Shown: one piece after another, positions 16,729-24,638 of the stretch | How positions within the stretch are numbered: position 1 is the stretch's first letter | Layout of the letters: every line of letters starts with the position of its first letter | Source: Streptomyces sp. NBC_01478 | GTDB taxonomy: Bacteria > Actinomycetota > Actinomycetes > Streptomycetales > Streptomycetaceae | Assembly: GCF_036227225.1 (NCBI RefSeq) | Contig: NZ_CP109444.1 | Location: forward strand, 3,205,501 to 3,269,500 | Length of the DNA: 64,000 bases | Reading direction: 5' to 3' | Notes under the pieces: model-generated | The model's input: only the letters and a program-made list of their open reading frames with translations | Told to the model about the DNA's origin: nothing | Databases searched by the model: none | Position numbers and translations under genes: made by a program

Positions 16729-17679
16729 ATGCTCCTCGGCACCTGGAATCTGGAGAACCTGTACCGCCCCGGGGGTCCGTCCGGCCCCAAGGACAAGGCC
16801 GCCTACGAGACGAAGCTCGCCTCCCTCGCCGCCGTGATCACGGAACTGGACCCGGTGCTGCTCGGCGTCCAGGAGGTCGGGGACCCGGCCGCGCTCGACG
16901 ACCTGGCCGGGATGCTGGACGGCGAGTGGCACACGGCAACCTCCGCGCATCCGGACGTCCGGGGCATCCGGGTCGGCTTCCTCAGCCGTACGCAGCCGCG
17001 GGTCGTCGCCGACACGAACGCGTTCCCTCCGCATCTGCGCCCGGTGCAGTCCGACGACTCGGGCGCCGAGGAGCCGGACGCGGGCCGGGGCTTCCTGGCG
17101 GTGGAGGTCACGACGTCGGCCGGGCCGCTGACGGTGGCGGTCGCCCATCTGAAGTCGAAGCTGCTGACCTACCCGGGCAACCGTTTCTTCCCCCGTGACG
17201 AGGGCGAACGGGCCCGCTACGGCGCCTACGCCCTCTATCGCCGGGCGGCCGAGGCGGCGACCCTGCGCGCGCTGGCCGACGAACTGCTGGCCGGTGAGGG
17301 CCGTACCCGGGACGTGGCGGTGCTCGGCGACATGAACGACGAGGTGCAGGCCGCGACCACCCAGCTCCTGCTCGGCCCGCCGGGTTCGGAGCTCGGCACG
17401 CCCGGCTACGACCGGCCCGACCAGGGCGACGCCGTCCGCCTCTGGGACGTGGCCCCGCTGATCCCCGCCGACCAGCGCTACTCCCGGATCAACTCCGGGC
17501 GCCGTGAGCTGATCGACCACCTCCTGCTCAGCCATCACCTGGTCCACCGGGTGACGGCGGCGGGGACGGGACTGCCGGGAGCGGGAGCGCCTCAACTGCC
17601 GTCGGTGGGACCGGATCCGGCGGAGCGGCGGGAGGCTCCGGGATCGGACCACGCACCGGTGTGGGTGCGGGTGGAGTGA
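16729..17679 (+). CDS. Endonuclease/exonuclease/phosphatase family protein
   Basis: 316 residues. The start at MLLGTWNLENLYRP is chosen because the family begins with a strand ending in W/N-L-x-N and because GGAAGGGGCCCGC precedes it; the frame is open 108 bp upstream. Conserved positions: WNLEN (Asn), VLLGVQEVGD (catalytic Glu), LGDMNDE (Asp-Asn pair, about 200) and GSDHAPV (terminal catalytic His). This is the DNase I-like fold that cleaves nucleic acid, phosphoinositide or sphingomyelin phosphodiesters. No signal peptide is visible. The substrate is undefined. Confidence 0.88.
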   Translation: MLLGTWNLENLYRPGGPSGPKDKAAYETKLASLAAVITELDPVLLGVQEVGDPAALDDLAGMLDGEWHTATSAHPDVRGIRVGFLSRTQPRVVADTNAFPPHLRPVQSDDSGAEEPDAGRGFLAVEVTTSAGPLTVAVAHLKSKLLTYPGNRFFPRDEGERARYGAYALYRRAAEAATLRALADELLAGEGRTRDVAVLGDMNDEVQAATTQLLLGPPGSELGTPGYDRPDQGDAVRLWDVAPLIPADQRYSRINSGRRELIDHLLLSHHLVHRVTAAGTGLPGAGAPQLPSVGPDPAERREAPGSDHAPVWVRVE

Positions 17680-17726
17680 CCGCGGCGGCTCAAGTGGCTA
17701 TACAGCGACCGGCAGTTCGATAGCGG

Positions 17727-19586
17727 TTATACGGCTACGGGCAGTTCGATGGCGCGCAGCCCGGCGCGGCCGCGTCCCCGCTCGAACTCCTCCAGCAGCT
17801 CGGTGAGTTGCTCGATGTGGTGGGGCGTGAGCCGTCCGGTGTCGTCGAGATGGACGGCGCAGGCGGTGGTCGTGTCGACGAGCCGTTCGAGGACGGCCGC
17901 GACCTCGTCCGTGCCTTCCGTGTGCCGGGCGAGGGCGGGGAGTTCGGCGGCCGAGACGGCGATGGCGCCGCGGGCCTCGGCGAGTGTGCGGTAGGCCTCG
18001 CGGCGCAGGGTCCAGCGCTCGGCGCGGTCGCCGGACTCGCTCAGTACGTGCACGAGGTAGGCGTGCGCGGCGGCGCCCGCGGCCGCGAGCCGGGCGCGCA
18101 CGCCGCCGCCGCGCTCCCCCGGCATCGGCAGATGCCCGACGATCAGCACGATCGCGCAGGCCAGCAGCGTCTCGCCGATCCGGCTCGCGGAGGCCTGCGG
18201 TTCCCCGCCGACCATCACGAGGGAGAGCACGAGGACGGTGACGACGGCGGTCTGCGCGGCGAAGTGCCGGGTGGCGACGGGAATGAGCGCGCCGCTGAGC
18301 GCCACGAGCGCGACGAGTCCCTCCGGCCGGGGCAGCACGGCGGCGAACCCGGCGAAGAGAAGCGCCCCCAGCACGGTTCCCGCCGCCCGGCTCAGCGCCC
18401 GCGAGGCGAGCGGCCCGAGGTCGGGCTTGACGAGGAAGACGGCGGTGGCGGGCAGCCAGTACCAGTGCTCGTGCTGCCCGTACCAGCGGGCCTGGTGCAG
18501 CGCCTGGGCGACGGCGGCGCTGGCCCCGAAGCAGAGGGCGACCCGGAAGCCGTACTCACGTCCCCCGGCCCCGAACGCCGTACGGAACAGATCAGTCGCT
18601 GCCCGCCGCCGCGTGTGCAGATCGCTGCCCTCGGCCTGGTCGAAGGCGTCGGCGGCGTGCAGCAGGGCGTCGTCGAGGGCGCGCAGGGCGGGCGCGGACC
18701 GGTTGGGCGCGGGCAGCGGCCCGGTGTGCGCGTTGTCGCGTACGGCGGCGGCGAGCCGCCGGGGCCCCTCCCCCGCGCGGGGCGACACCGCGTCGCCCGC
18801 CCACGCGATCGCGGTCGCGGCCTCGGCCAGCGGCAGCGCGGCGGCGTACTGCCCGTGCAGCCGCCGCTCGGCCGCGGAACTGGCGTACCGCCGCAGCCGC
18901 GGCCCGGCGAGGGCGTCCTGCGCGTGATCGAGCGCGGCGGTGAGCGCGGCGCGCCGCCCCGTCGCCTCCGGCCCACCACTGGCGTCGAGCAGCGCGGCGA
19001 TCGCGTCGTACACGGCGGCTACGGCGTCCCGCTCGCCGTCGAACCGGTAGTCGCCGGCGATGGCACCGGGCGTCGGCAGCGCCAGCCGCAGCAGGACCAG
19101 CCAGGCCGCCCCGGCGAGGAAGGCGAGGGCCCGCTGCCACCCCGGTTCGGGCAGGGGCATGCCGGCGCCGATGGCGGAGGCGACGAGCAGTTGGGTACCG
19201 GCGCCGGACGCGACCGGCCCGATCGCACTGAAGCTGCCGGCGACCAGCCCGATCCCGGTGAGAAGAAGGGTCAGCACGACGGCCCCGACATGTGCCCCGG
19301 CATACGTCCCGACCAGCAGCCCCACGCCACCGGCGAACGCGGGCCCACCGAGCCGCTTGACCGAGGCCCGCCGACTGCCGGGCCGGTCGTTGATCCCGGC
19401 GAGCATCGCCCCCAGCGCGGCCAGCACTCCGAGGGACGTACGCCCGACGAGCACGGCGGCCGTCAGGAGCGGCCCGGCGGACAGCGCCCCTCGCACGACC
19501 GCGCTCCAGGGAACCGGCCCACGCTGGGCACGGAGCGTGTGGGCGAGCCAGGGCGGAAGCGAGAACGCGGCGGTACGACGGGACAC
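17727..19586 (-). CDS. FUSC/aromatic-acid exporter-like membrane protein
   Basis: 619 residues from a GTG with ACAGGAGCCCT just upstream; a longer frame (to 20027) exists but would add a proline/arginine-rich stretch with no membrane character. Two blocks of about six hydrophobic helices (about 35-165 and 335-475) are separated by a long soluble alpha-helical segment with many Ala and Arg, and a soluble helical C-terminus follows. That is the FUSC layout (fusaric acid resistance, YccS/AaeB). The second block carries the conserved PDLGPLASRALSRAAGTVLGA motif. Members export aromatic acids or act in polyamine/lipid stress. The last codons are duplicated just past the stop (see findings). Confidence 0.87.
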   Translation of the reverse strand: MSRRTAAFSLPPWLAHTLRAQRGPVPWSAVVRGALSAGPLLTAAVLVGRTSLGVLAALGAMLAGINDRPGSRRASVKRLGGPAFAGGVGLLVGTYAGAHVGAVVLTLLLTGIGLVAGSFSAIGPVASGAGTQLLVASAIGAGMPLPEPGWQRALAFLAGAAWLVLLRLALPTPGAIAGDYRFDGERDAVAAVYDAIAALLDASGGPEATGRRAALTAALDHAQDALAGPRLRRYASSAAERRLHGQYAAALPLAEAATAIAWAGDAVSPRAGEGPRRLAAAVRDNAHTGPLPAPNRSAPALRALDDALLHAADAFDQAEGSDLHTRRRAATDLFRTAFGAGGREYGFRVALCFGASAAVAQALHQARWYGQHEHWYWLPATAVFLVKPDLGPLASRALSRAAGTVLGALLFAGFAAVLPRPEGLVALVALSGALIPVATRHFAAQTAVVTVLVLSLVMVGGEPQASASRIGETLLACAIVLIVGHLPMPGERGGGVRARLAAAGAAAHAYLVHVLSESGDRAERWTLRREAYRTLAEARGAIAVSAAELPALARHTEGTDEVAAVLERLVDTTTACAVHLDDTGRLTPHHIEQLTELLEEFERGRGRAGLRAIELPVAV

Positions 19587-19798
19587 AGGGCTCCTGTCTT
19601 GACGAGGGCGGGGTGTGCCTTCGGGCGACGGTGGCCGGGGCTGAGGCTGTGGTGTCCACGGTAGTTCGGGTACGCGAGCGGAACGGGCGGGTCGTATTTC
19701 GAGGGTGTGAAGGTTGGCCGTAGGGCCGCTTTCTTTATGAACGCAACGCCGGGAAGGGGCAGGCGGGGGCCGCGGAGGGGCCGGAAATGGAGCGGATC

Positions 19799-19823
19799 CG
19801 GGGGCGTAGCCTGCCCCCGGACC
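19799..19823. terminator. Perfect GC-rich hairpin
   Basis: TCCGGGGGC / GCCCCCGGA, nine paired bases with a seven-base loop. It sits upstream of the FUSC gene and beyond the 3' side of the tRNA-like element on the minus strand, so a transcript coming from about 20 kb leftwards would end here. No T-run follows, as is usual in Streptomyces. Confidence 0.5.
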
Positions 19824-19914
19824 CTGTGATGCCACCCATGCGGCACGCCGGCACGCTTGAGGACCCAGGTCAGTCATGATGTCGTCGCGTCCTGCCTTTG
19901 GACCACCACACATC

Positions 19915-20000
19915 GAGCTGTGCGGACCGGACTTGAACCGGCATTTCGACGTCCGGGGCCTGGGCCCGGTCGATCCGGCGATCGGCGGCGAATGCTGAGT
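19915..20000 (-). other. tRNA-like relic
   Basis: On the minus strand a T-arm-like element is clear: GCCGG-TTCAAGT-CCGGT (about 19927-19943). Before it lies a 5-bp stem with a 7-nt loop, CCGGG-CCCAGGC-CCCGG, in the anticodon-arm position. However, the loop lacks the invariant U33, the 3' acceptor strand CCGCACA has no matching 5' partner upstream, and no clean D-arm forms. I read it as a degenerate tRNA or tRNA-like structure, not a working tRNA. The 19587-20129 interval otherwise holds only the hairpin at 19799. Confidence 0.25.
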
Positions 20001-20129
20001 CTGGAGCGAGAGTCTGAGATTGATCACGGGCGGGATTCAGTGTCCCGGCCGTGCCGTCACGACAAGCTTCAGTTTCAGCTTTGCGCTCCTCGCGCACCCC
20101 GGTCACTGAGGACCGGGGAGTCTGGAAGG

Positions 20130-20861
20130 CTACCCGAAGAGGTAGCCGAACACGGCGTCACCGACCCGCTGGTCGACGACGTCCGAGCCGTTCGCCTCCT
20201 CGCGGGCGAATTTCACGGCCTGCTGCAACTTCTCGACGCGGTCGAGGAGTTCGTTGACGCGGCGGGCGGGAAGGGCTCCCGAGAACTTCACGGTCGTCCA
20301 GTAGCCGACGGGAATGTCCTCGTAGTACACCTCGACCTGGGCGGGGTGCTTGTCGGTCGCCTCCGCCTTCACATGGTTGCGCGGCACCTTCTTGGTCCGC
20401 AGCGTGCGCACGGGCTCCGTCTTCCACGCGTCGGTCGACGGGTCCCGCGCCCAGGACTCGGACGCGTCGAGCAGCGGCAACTTCCGTACGAACGTGGTGA
20501 GATCGACCAACTGCTTTTCCAGGAACAGCAGATACGACACGGGAACATCGGCGACGAGCACGCGCCCGTCGACGGTCACGTCGGCCCGCGCGGCACAGTT
20601 GGCCCAGTCCTTCGTGGCGGTCACGTCGAACAGCCGTGACAGGGTGGCCGCGGTCTCCCGCAACACGTCCTCGGCCTGCACCTGCACCCGCGTCGACTCG
20701 GGCGGCAACTGCTCGCCCTCCTCGTCCTTGGCCTGATACGTCCGCGAGATACCGGCCAGCAACGCGGGCTTCTGCAGCCCGTGATGAGCCGCCGTCAGGT
20801 CCTGGTGGGCCTTGGACTTGACGCCCTTCTCTACTGCGATGATCTGATTGAGTTTCGCCAC
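20130..20861 (-). CDS. Conserved hypothetical protein (DUF7873 type)
   Basis: 243 residues, soluble, no catalytic motif I know. It opens MAKLNQIIAVEKGVKSKAH and contains TYQAKDEEGEQLPPES, VTATKDWANCAARADV and VSYLLFLEKQLVDLTTFVRKLP, then ends DQRVGDAVFGYLFG. From memory these features belong to a protein conserved across Streptomyces and many other Actinobacteria and recently given a DUF number (DUF7873); the name should be checked. Acidic and helical. It stands alone between the tRNA-like relic and a divergent small gene. Confidence 0.75.
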   Translation of the reverse strand: MAKLNQIIAVEKGVKSKAHQDLTAAHHGLQKPALLAGISRTYQAKDEEGEQLPPESTRVQVQAEDVLRETAATLSRLFDVTATKDWANCAARADVTVDGRVLVADVPVSYLLFLEKQLVDLTTFVRKLPLLDASESWARDPSTDAWKTEPVRTLRTKKVPRNHVKAEATDKHPAQVEVYYEDIPVGYWTTVKFSGALPARRVNELLDRVEKLQQAVKFAREEANGSDVVDQRVGDAVFGYLFG

Positions 20862-21006
20862 GGGGGTGACCGTAGCAGCGGGAACTCCCCTTTCCCCAAA
20901 GGTTATTCGGCTGGCGGCAACCGAGAGTCACAGGGCCTCGGGCCGATTGTCAGTGGCGTGCGCTTCACTGGAGTGGTCACTGAGAGTCACCACGGGGGAG
21001 CGGTCG

Positions 21007-21705
21007 ATGGCAGCGCACGAGACGAATGAGAGTGGGCAGGGGCAGACGCAAGGGCAGCCGCAGGGATCGGAGGGCGGCGGTGATTCGCGCGTCGCTCGTC
21101 CGCATCTGTCGGTCGCCGGGTTGCGCGCGCGGGGATGGACGGCCGGGATGGTGCGCCAACTGCTCGGTGAACCTGATCTGTTCCGGGTCAATCCGTATTC
21201 TCGGGCGGCTCCGCGGATTCGGCTGTACTGCGTCGAGCGGGTCGAGGCCGCTGAGCGGAGCGAGGAATTCCGGGTGGTGACGGCGGCTGCCGTGCGGCGG
21301 TCCGCGGTGGCGCGGCTCGTTGCTCGGCGCAGGCTGCGGGAGGTGCTGGCCCGGATCGCGGCCGAGCCGATCGACGTGCCGCGCCTGGCTCCGCGCGAGT
21401 TGGCGGTGCTGGCGGTCGAGTACCGCGATCGGTGGGACGGTGCGGCCGGCACGGTCGGGAGCGCCGATCCCGGCGGGCTCGACCGGCTCGACCGGCTCGA
21501 CCGGTGGAAGGTCGACTATCTGCGGCACCGGCTGGCGCCTTGCGAGGAGTTGTTGAAGGGGCTGCACGGGGGTGCCGGGTGGGCCGCTGCCGAGGAGTTG
21601 CTTCGGCAGCGGGTCTACGCCGCGATTGCCGAGGCGTATCCGTTTCTTGCACCGGAGTGCGAACGCCAGGTGGCTGAGCGGGAGTGCGGTCCGCCTCCGG
21701 GATGA
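21007..21705 (+). CDS. Conserved hypothetical protein, possible MerR-like N-terminal helix-turn-helix
   Basis: 232 residues from the ATG that follows GGGGGAGCGGTCG. Residues 1-30 are Gln/Gly-rich. Residues about 33-75 (LSVAGLRARGWTAGMVRQLLGEPD ... RLYCVERVEAAE) look like a small DNA-binding helical unit of MerR/excisionase style: 'GWT..MV..LLG.PD', then a wing, then a helix with V-x-AAE. The rest is an Ala/Arg-rich helical region. A run of GLDRLDRLDRW is encoded by three copies of CTCGACCGG (21479-21505). I know similar Streptomyces proteins only as hypotheticals. Confidence 0.65.
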   Translation: MAAHETNESGQGQTQGQPQGSEGGGDSRVARPHLSVAGLRARGWTAGMVRQLLGEPDLFRVNPYSRAAPRIRLYCVERVEAAERSEEFRVVTAAAVRRSAVARLVARRRLREVLARIAAEPIDVPRLAPRELAVLAVEYRDRWDGAAGTVGSADPGGLDRLDRLDRWKVDYLRHRLAPCEELLKGLHGGAGWAAAEELLRQRVYAAIAEAYPFLAPECERQVAERECGPPPG

Positions 21706-21842
21706 CCTGCCCGGGCGACGACCCGGCCGAGCGGAAATTCGGATGCGGGCGCCGTCGTCCACGTGGTCGGCTGGCGGCCGTACTGCGCCGGCCGCCGGCC
21801 GCCGGCCGCCGACAATCGATTGGCCGATCCTTGGGAGACCCC

Positions 21843-22295
21843 GTGCTCGAACGCGTCACCGCCCCCTCCCTCTTCCCACCACCCACCTACTCCCACGCCA
21901 CCGTCGTCGAAGCCGGTACGAAGCTCGCCTTCCTCGCCGGGGCCGTTCCGCTCGACGCCGACGGCAAGGTGGTCGGCGTGGGGGACGCGGTGCGGCAGGC
22001 CGGGCAGGTGCTCGCGAATCTGGGTGAGCAACTGCGCGCGGTCGGCAGCGACTTGGGGCATGTCGTGGCGACGGACGTGTACGTCGTCAGTAGCGACCCC
22101 TCGGTGCTGTCCGCCGTATGGGAGGTGGTCGAGGCGTCCGGGCTCAGTACGGGGCCGCACTCGTCCACGCTCGTCGGCGTGGCCTGCCTCGGGTACACGG
22201 GGCAGCTCGTGGAGATCACGGCGACAGCCGTCGTGCCAGCCCCGCTGTCCCCGCCGTCCGTGCCGTCCGTGCCGGAAGAGGTGGTGCCGTCGTGA
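21843..22295 (+). CDS. RidA family protein (YjgF/YER057c/UK114)
   Basis: 150 residues; GTG start after TTGGGAGACCCC. RidA hallmarks: YSHATVVEAGTKLAFLAGAVPLDADGKVVG near the start, VRQAGQVLANLGEQLRAVG, the strand VVATDVYVVS and the late STLVGVACLGYTGQLVEITATAVV. The catalytic arginine seen in imine deaminases ('C-R-V-E-I' / 'RxxVE') is here replaced by LVEI with Gln before it, so imine-hydrolase activity is uncertain; the protein may belong to a Rid subgroup of unknown function. It overlaps the acetyltransferase gene by 4 bp (GTGA), so the two are coupled. Confidence 0.88.
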   Translation: MLERVTAPSLFPPPTYSHATVVEAGTKLAFLAGAVPLDADGKVVGVGDAVRQAGQVLANLGEQLRAVGSDLGHVVATDVYVVSSDPSVLSAVWEVVEASGLSTGPHSSTLVGVACLGYTGQLVEITATAVVPAPLSPPSVPSVPEEVVPS

Positions 22296-22768
22296 ATCCC
22301 GGTCCCGAGGCCGTCGTCACGCTCCGTCGGGCGGCCGGCCCCGACGCGCGGGCCGCCGCCGACGTATGGCTGCGTTCGTTCGCCGCCGCGTTGCCGACCG
22401 TCGTCAGTCCGCGGTCCGCCGACGATGTGCGCGGCTACTTCCGGGACGTCGTCGTGCCGCTGCGCGACGTCTGGGTGGCCGATGCAGGGGACGGCGGTGG
22501 GATCGTGGGGCTGATGGTCGTCAACGGTGACGAGCTGTCCCAGTTGTACCTCCACCCCGACTGGCGCGGTCGCGGCCTCGGGGACCGGTTCGTCGGGCTC
22601 GCGAAGGAGCGGTGTCCGCGGGGGCTGCACCTGTGGACGTTCCAGGTCAACAAGCCCGCCCACCGGTTCTACGAGCGGCACGGCTTCGTCGCCGTCGAGT
22701 TCACGGACGGCAGCGGCAACGAGGAGCGGGAGCCGGACGTGCGGTACGTGTGGGAGCCCAAGTCGTGA
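22292..22768 (+). CDS. GNAT family N-acetyltransferase
   Basis: 158 residues starting at a GTG that overlaps the RidA stop. GNAT core: VTLRRAAGPDARAAADVWLRSF (alpha 1), IVGLMVVNGDELSQLYLHPDWRGRGLGDRFVGLAKE (motif A with the acetyl-CoA Q/RxxGxG/A loop as RGRGLG) and LWTFQVNKPAHRFYERHGFVAVEF (motif B with the family's AxxFYExxGF). The acceptor is unknown. Coupling to RidA suggests a role in amine or imine metabolite handling, which is inference. Its stop is one base away from the stop of the convergent GH6 gene. Confidence 0.9.
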   Translation: MNPGPEAVVTLRRAAGPDARAAADVWLRSFAAALPTVVSPRSADDVRGYFRDVVVPLRDVWVADAGDGGGIVGLMVVNGDELSQLYLHPDWRGRGLGDRFVGLAKERCPRGLHLWTFQVNKPAHRFYERHGFVAVEFTDGSGNEEREPDVRYVWEPKS

Positions 22769-22769
22769 G

Positions 22770-23771
22770 TCAGGGGCGGGCGTTGCGGGCCAGTTCGAGG
22801 GCGTACGACGGCCACCACCGGCCCGCCGCCGGGCCGCCCCGGCAGGTGCCGTCGGACTCGCCGGGGCGTTTGATCCAGAGGTAGGCATCGAGGAGGGGGT
22901 TGTCCGTGCGGGTCGTCGGCGGGGTGCCCAGGGCGCGGCCGGGTGGATTGCACCACGCGTCGGTGCCGGTGTAGGGGCCGTTGCCGTTGCGGCTGGTGTC
23001 GATGACGTAGTGCTTGCCGGCGAGGTCCTTGGAGAGTTGGTCGCCGTACGTCGAACTCGCCTTGTCCGTCTGGTAGTTGGCGACGTTCAGCGCGACGCCG
23101 TCGGCACGGGCGACCCTGGACGCGTTGAGCGCGTCGACCAGTCGCCAGGCCTCGGGGATCCAACCGGAGTTGCCCGCGTCGAGGTAGACGCGGGTGTGCG
23201 GTTGGCGTTTGAGTCGGTCGACGGCGTGGGCGAGCAGTGCGTAGCGCTCCCGCGCGACCACCCGGGTGCAGCCGGCCACCACCTGGGCGACCGCGTCCGG
23301 TTCGACGATCACGTAGGCGGCCCGATCGCCGAGGGCGGTCGCGAACTCGTCGATCCAGGCGCGGTAGGCGGCCGACGTGGGGGCACCGCCGAGGGAGTAC
23401 TGGCCGCAGTCGCGGTTCGGGATGTAGTACGCCACGAGTACGGCGATACGGCCGGCCCGGGTGGCGGCGGTGGTGCGGGCGCGGACGAGTGGGCCGGGGT
23501 CGGGACCGTTGAGCCACTCGGCCTCGGGTCTGGTGGCGATGCGGTCCATCAGGGCGGCGTCCGTTGGTCGGCCGGATTCGCGCCAGGTGGCTGCCTGTTG
23601 TGCGGCTCGGGAGTCGGGGGCGGTCCAGAACGGTTCCGGTTCGTCGTGAGTCGCCCCCGCGCAGCAGAGGCCTGTGAGGAGGGTGGCGAGGAGGGCGCGT
23701 GATGCCGGTCTGGGCAAGGGGACTCCGTTCTCACCGGGGGTGACTCGTCCTCCCCGGAGTCTGCGGGGCAC
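22770..23771 (-). CDS. Secreted glycoside hydrolase family 6 (cellulase/cellobiohydrolase-like)
   Basis: 333 residues or slightly fewer. GH6 landmarks in order: AYYIPNRDCGQYSLGG (disulphide Cys), YVIVEPDAVAQV (general acid Asp in EPDA), VYLDAGNSGW, GVALNVANYQ, YVIDTSRNGNGPYTG, WCNPPGRALG and LWIKRPGESDGTC. The catalytic domain is complete, but there is no cellulose-binding module or linker. The N-terminus (PRPASRALLATLLTGLCCAGAT) is a short signal peptide, possibly lipoprotein-like. The start is uncertain: GTG 23771 gives a 19-residue lead, while an in-frame TTG near 23717 with GGAG upstream begins at the signal peptide. Confidence 0.88.
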   Translation of the reverse strand: MPRRLRGGRVTPGENGVPLPRPASRALLATLLTGLCCAGATHDEPEPFWTAPDSRAAQQAATWRESGRPTDAALMDRIATRPEAEWLNGPDPGPLVRARTTAATRAGRIAVLVAYYIPNRDCGQYSLGGAPTSAAYRAWIDEFATALGDRAAYVIVEPDAVAQVVAGCTRVVARERYALLAHAVDRLKRQPHTRVYLDAGNSGWIPEAWRLVDALNASRVARADGVALNVANYQTDKASSTYGDQLSKDLAGKHYVIDTSRNGNGPYTGTDAWCNPPGRALGTPPTTRTDNPLLDAYLWIKRPGESDGTCRGGPAAGRWWPSYALELARNARP

Positions 23772-23838
23772 GCGTCCACCAGCCGCCGTGGCACCGGTCA
23801 GGTCGCTGCAAGATCACCCCGACGGATGCGGACGCGCG

Positions 23839-24633
23839 CTACCGGGAGGGGTGCGGTGTGTCGTTCGGCGGCTGCTGCGCCGTCGTGGCTGGTCGCGCAG
23901 TTCCCCGCGCCCCTGAAGGGGCGCTGCCCCACGCCCTCCTTTTGGGTACCGGGCTCGCATAGCTCCCCGCCCTGCTCGTCCTCAGTCCCAGGCCCACCAG
24001 TGACTCCGCCAGTTTCACCGCCGCGCCGACCCCGTCGACCACCGGCAGCCCCAGCTTCTCCCCCACCGCGCGCTGCAACCCGGTCATTCCGGCGCAGCCC
24101 AGCACCAGTACCTCGGCGCCGGCCGCGCACGCCCGTTCCGCTGCCGTGAGGAATGCCGCCTCGGTACGGTCCTCGTCGCCGCCGAGGTCGAGGACGCTCA
24201 GCCCGGTCCCCACCACGGCCGCGCAGTTCCGGCCCACCCCCGCCAGCTCCAGACTGTCCTCGATCTGGCCGCAGGACCGTTCCAGCGTGGTGACGACGCC
24301 GTAGCGTCGGCCCAGCAGGCAGGCGAGGTGGGCGGCGGCCTCGGTGATGTCGACGACCGGTACGTCCACCAACTCCCGGACGCCTTCCCGCCCGTGCTCC
24401 CCGAAGCCGGCCATGACGACGGCGTCGTAGGGCGGGCCGTCGTAGGTCCGCAGCAGGTCCATGACGGCCGCCGCCGAGAGATAGCTGTCGAGCCAGCCCT
24501 CCGCGGACTCCGGGCCCCACGCGGGGGTCAGTCCGGTCACGGTGGTGCCCGGGCCTGCCGCGGCCCGGGCACCTCGTACGATCTCCTCGGTCATCTCCTG
24601 CGTGGTGTTGCAGTTGGTGACGACGATGCGCAC
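23839..24633 (-). CDS. Asp/Glu/hydantoin racemase-superfamily protein with a single catalytic Cys
   Basis: 264 residues; GTG start with GGAGGT nine bases upstream, inside the 3' end of the permease gene. RIVVTNCNTTQEMTEEI is the family's N-terminal substrate loop ('NPNTS..MT'). The second active-site cysteine is present in VLVLGCAGMTGL (Cys180). The first is not: at DAVVMAGFGEHG, where racemases have A-C-F-G-D-P-G, residue 76 is Gly. Two-base racemisation needs both cysteines, so a one-base reaction is more likely; arylmalonate decarboxylase also pairs Gly with a single Cys. The last about 40 residues are encoded by a dispersed Streptomyces intergenic repeat and look like read-through of a lost stop. 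Context: NCS1 permease and GntR regulator. Confidence 0.82.
   Translation of the reverse strand: MRIVVTNCNTTQEMTEEIVRGARAAAGPGTTVTGLTPAWGPESAEGWLDSYLSAAAVMDLLRTYDGPPYDAVVMAGFGEHGREGVRELVDVPVVDITEAAAHLACLLGRRYGVVTTLERSCGQIEDSLELAGVGRNCAAVVGTGLSVLDLGGDEDRTEAAFLTAAERACAAGAEVLVLGCAGMTGLQRAVGEKLGLPVVDGVGAAVKLAESLVGLGLRTSRAGSYASPVPKRRAWGSAPSGARGTARPATTAQQPPNDTPHPSR
23886..23925. repeat. Dispersed Streptomyces intergenic repeat, copy A
   Basis: Contains the GCGCAGTTCCCCGCGCCCC block followed by a hairpin (GCGCCCCT-GA-AGGGGCGC, 23907-23924). From memory this is one of the commonest repeats between Streptomyces genes. A second, reverse-oriented copy is at 37955-37990. Unusually, this copy lies inside an annotated reading frame (the racemase-like gene's tail). 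Confidence 0.7.
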
Positions 24634-24638
24634 TCCGC

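Noticed and set aside
17727..20027. 766-residue version of the FUSC protein
   Set aside because: The 147-codon extension is Pro/Arg-rich, crosses the hairpin and tRNA-like relic, and GTG 19586 has AGGAG.
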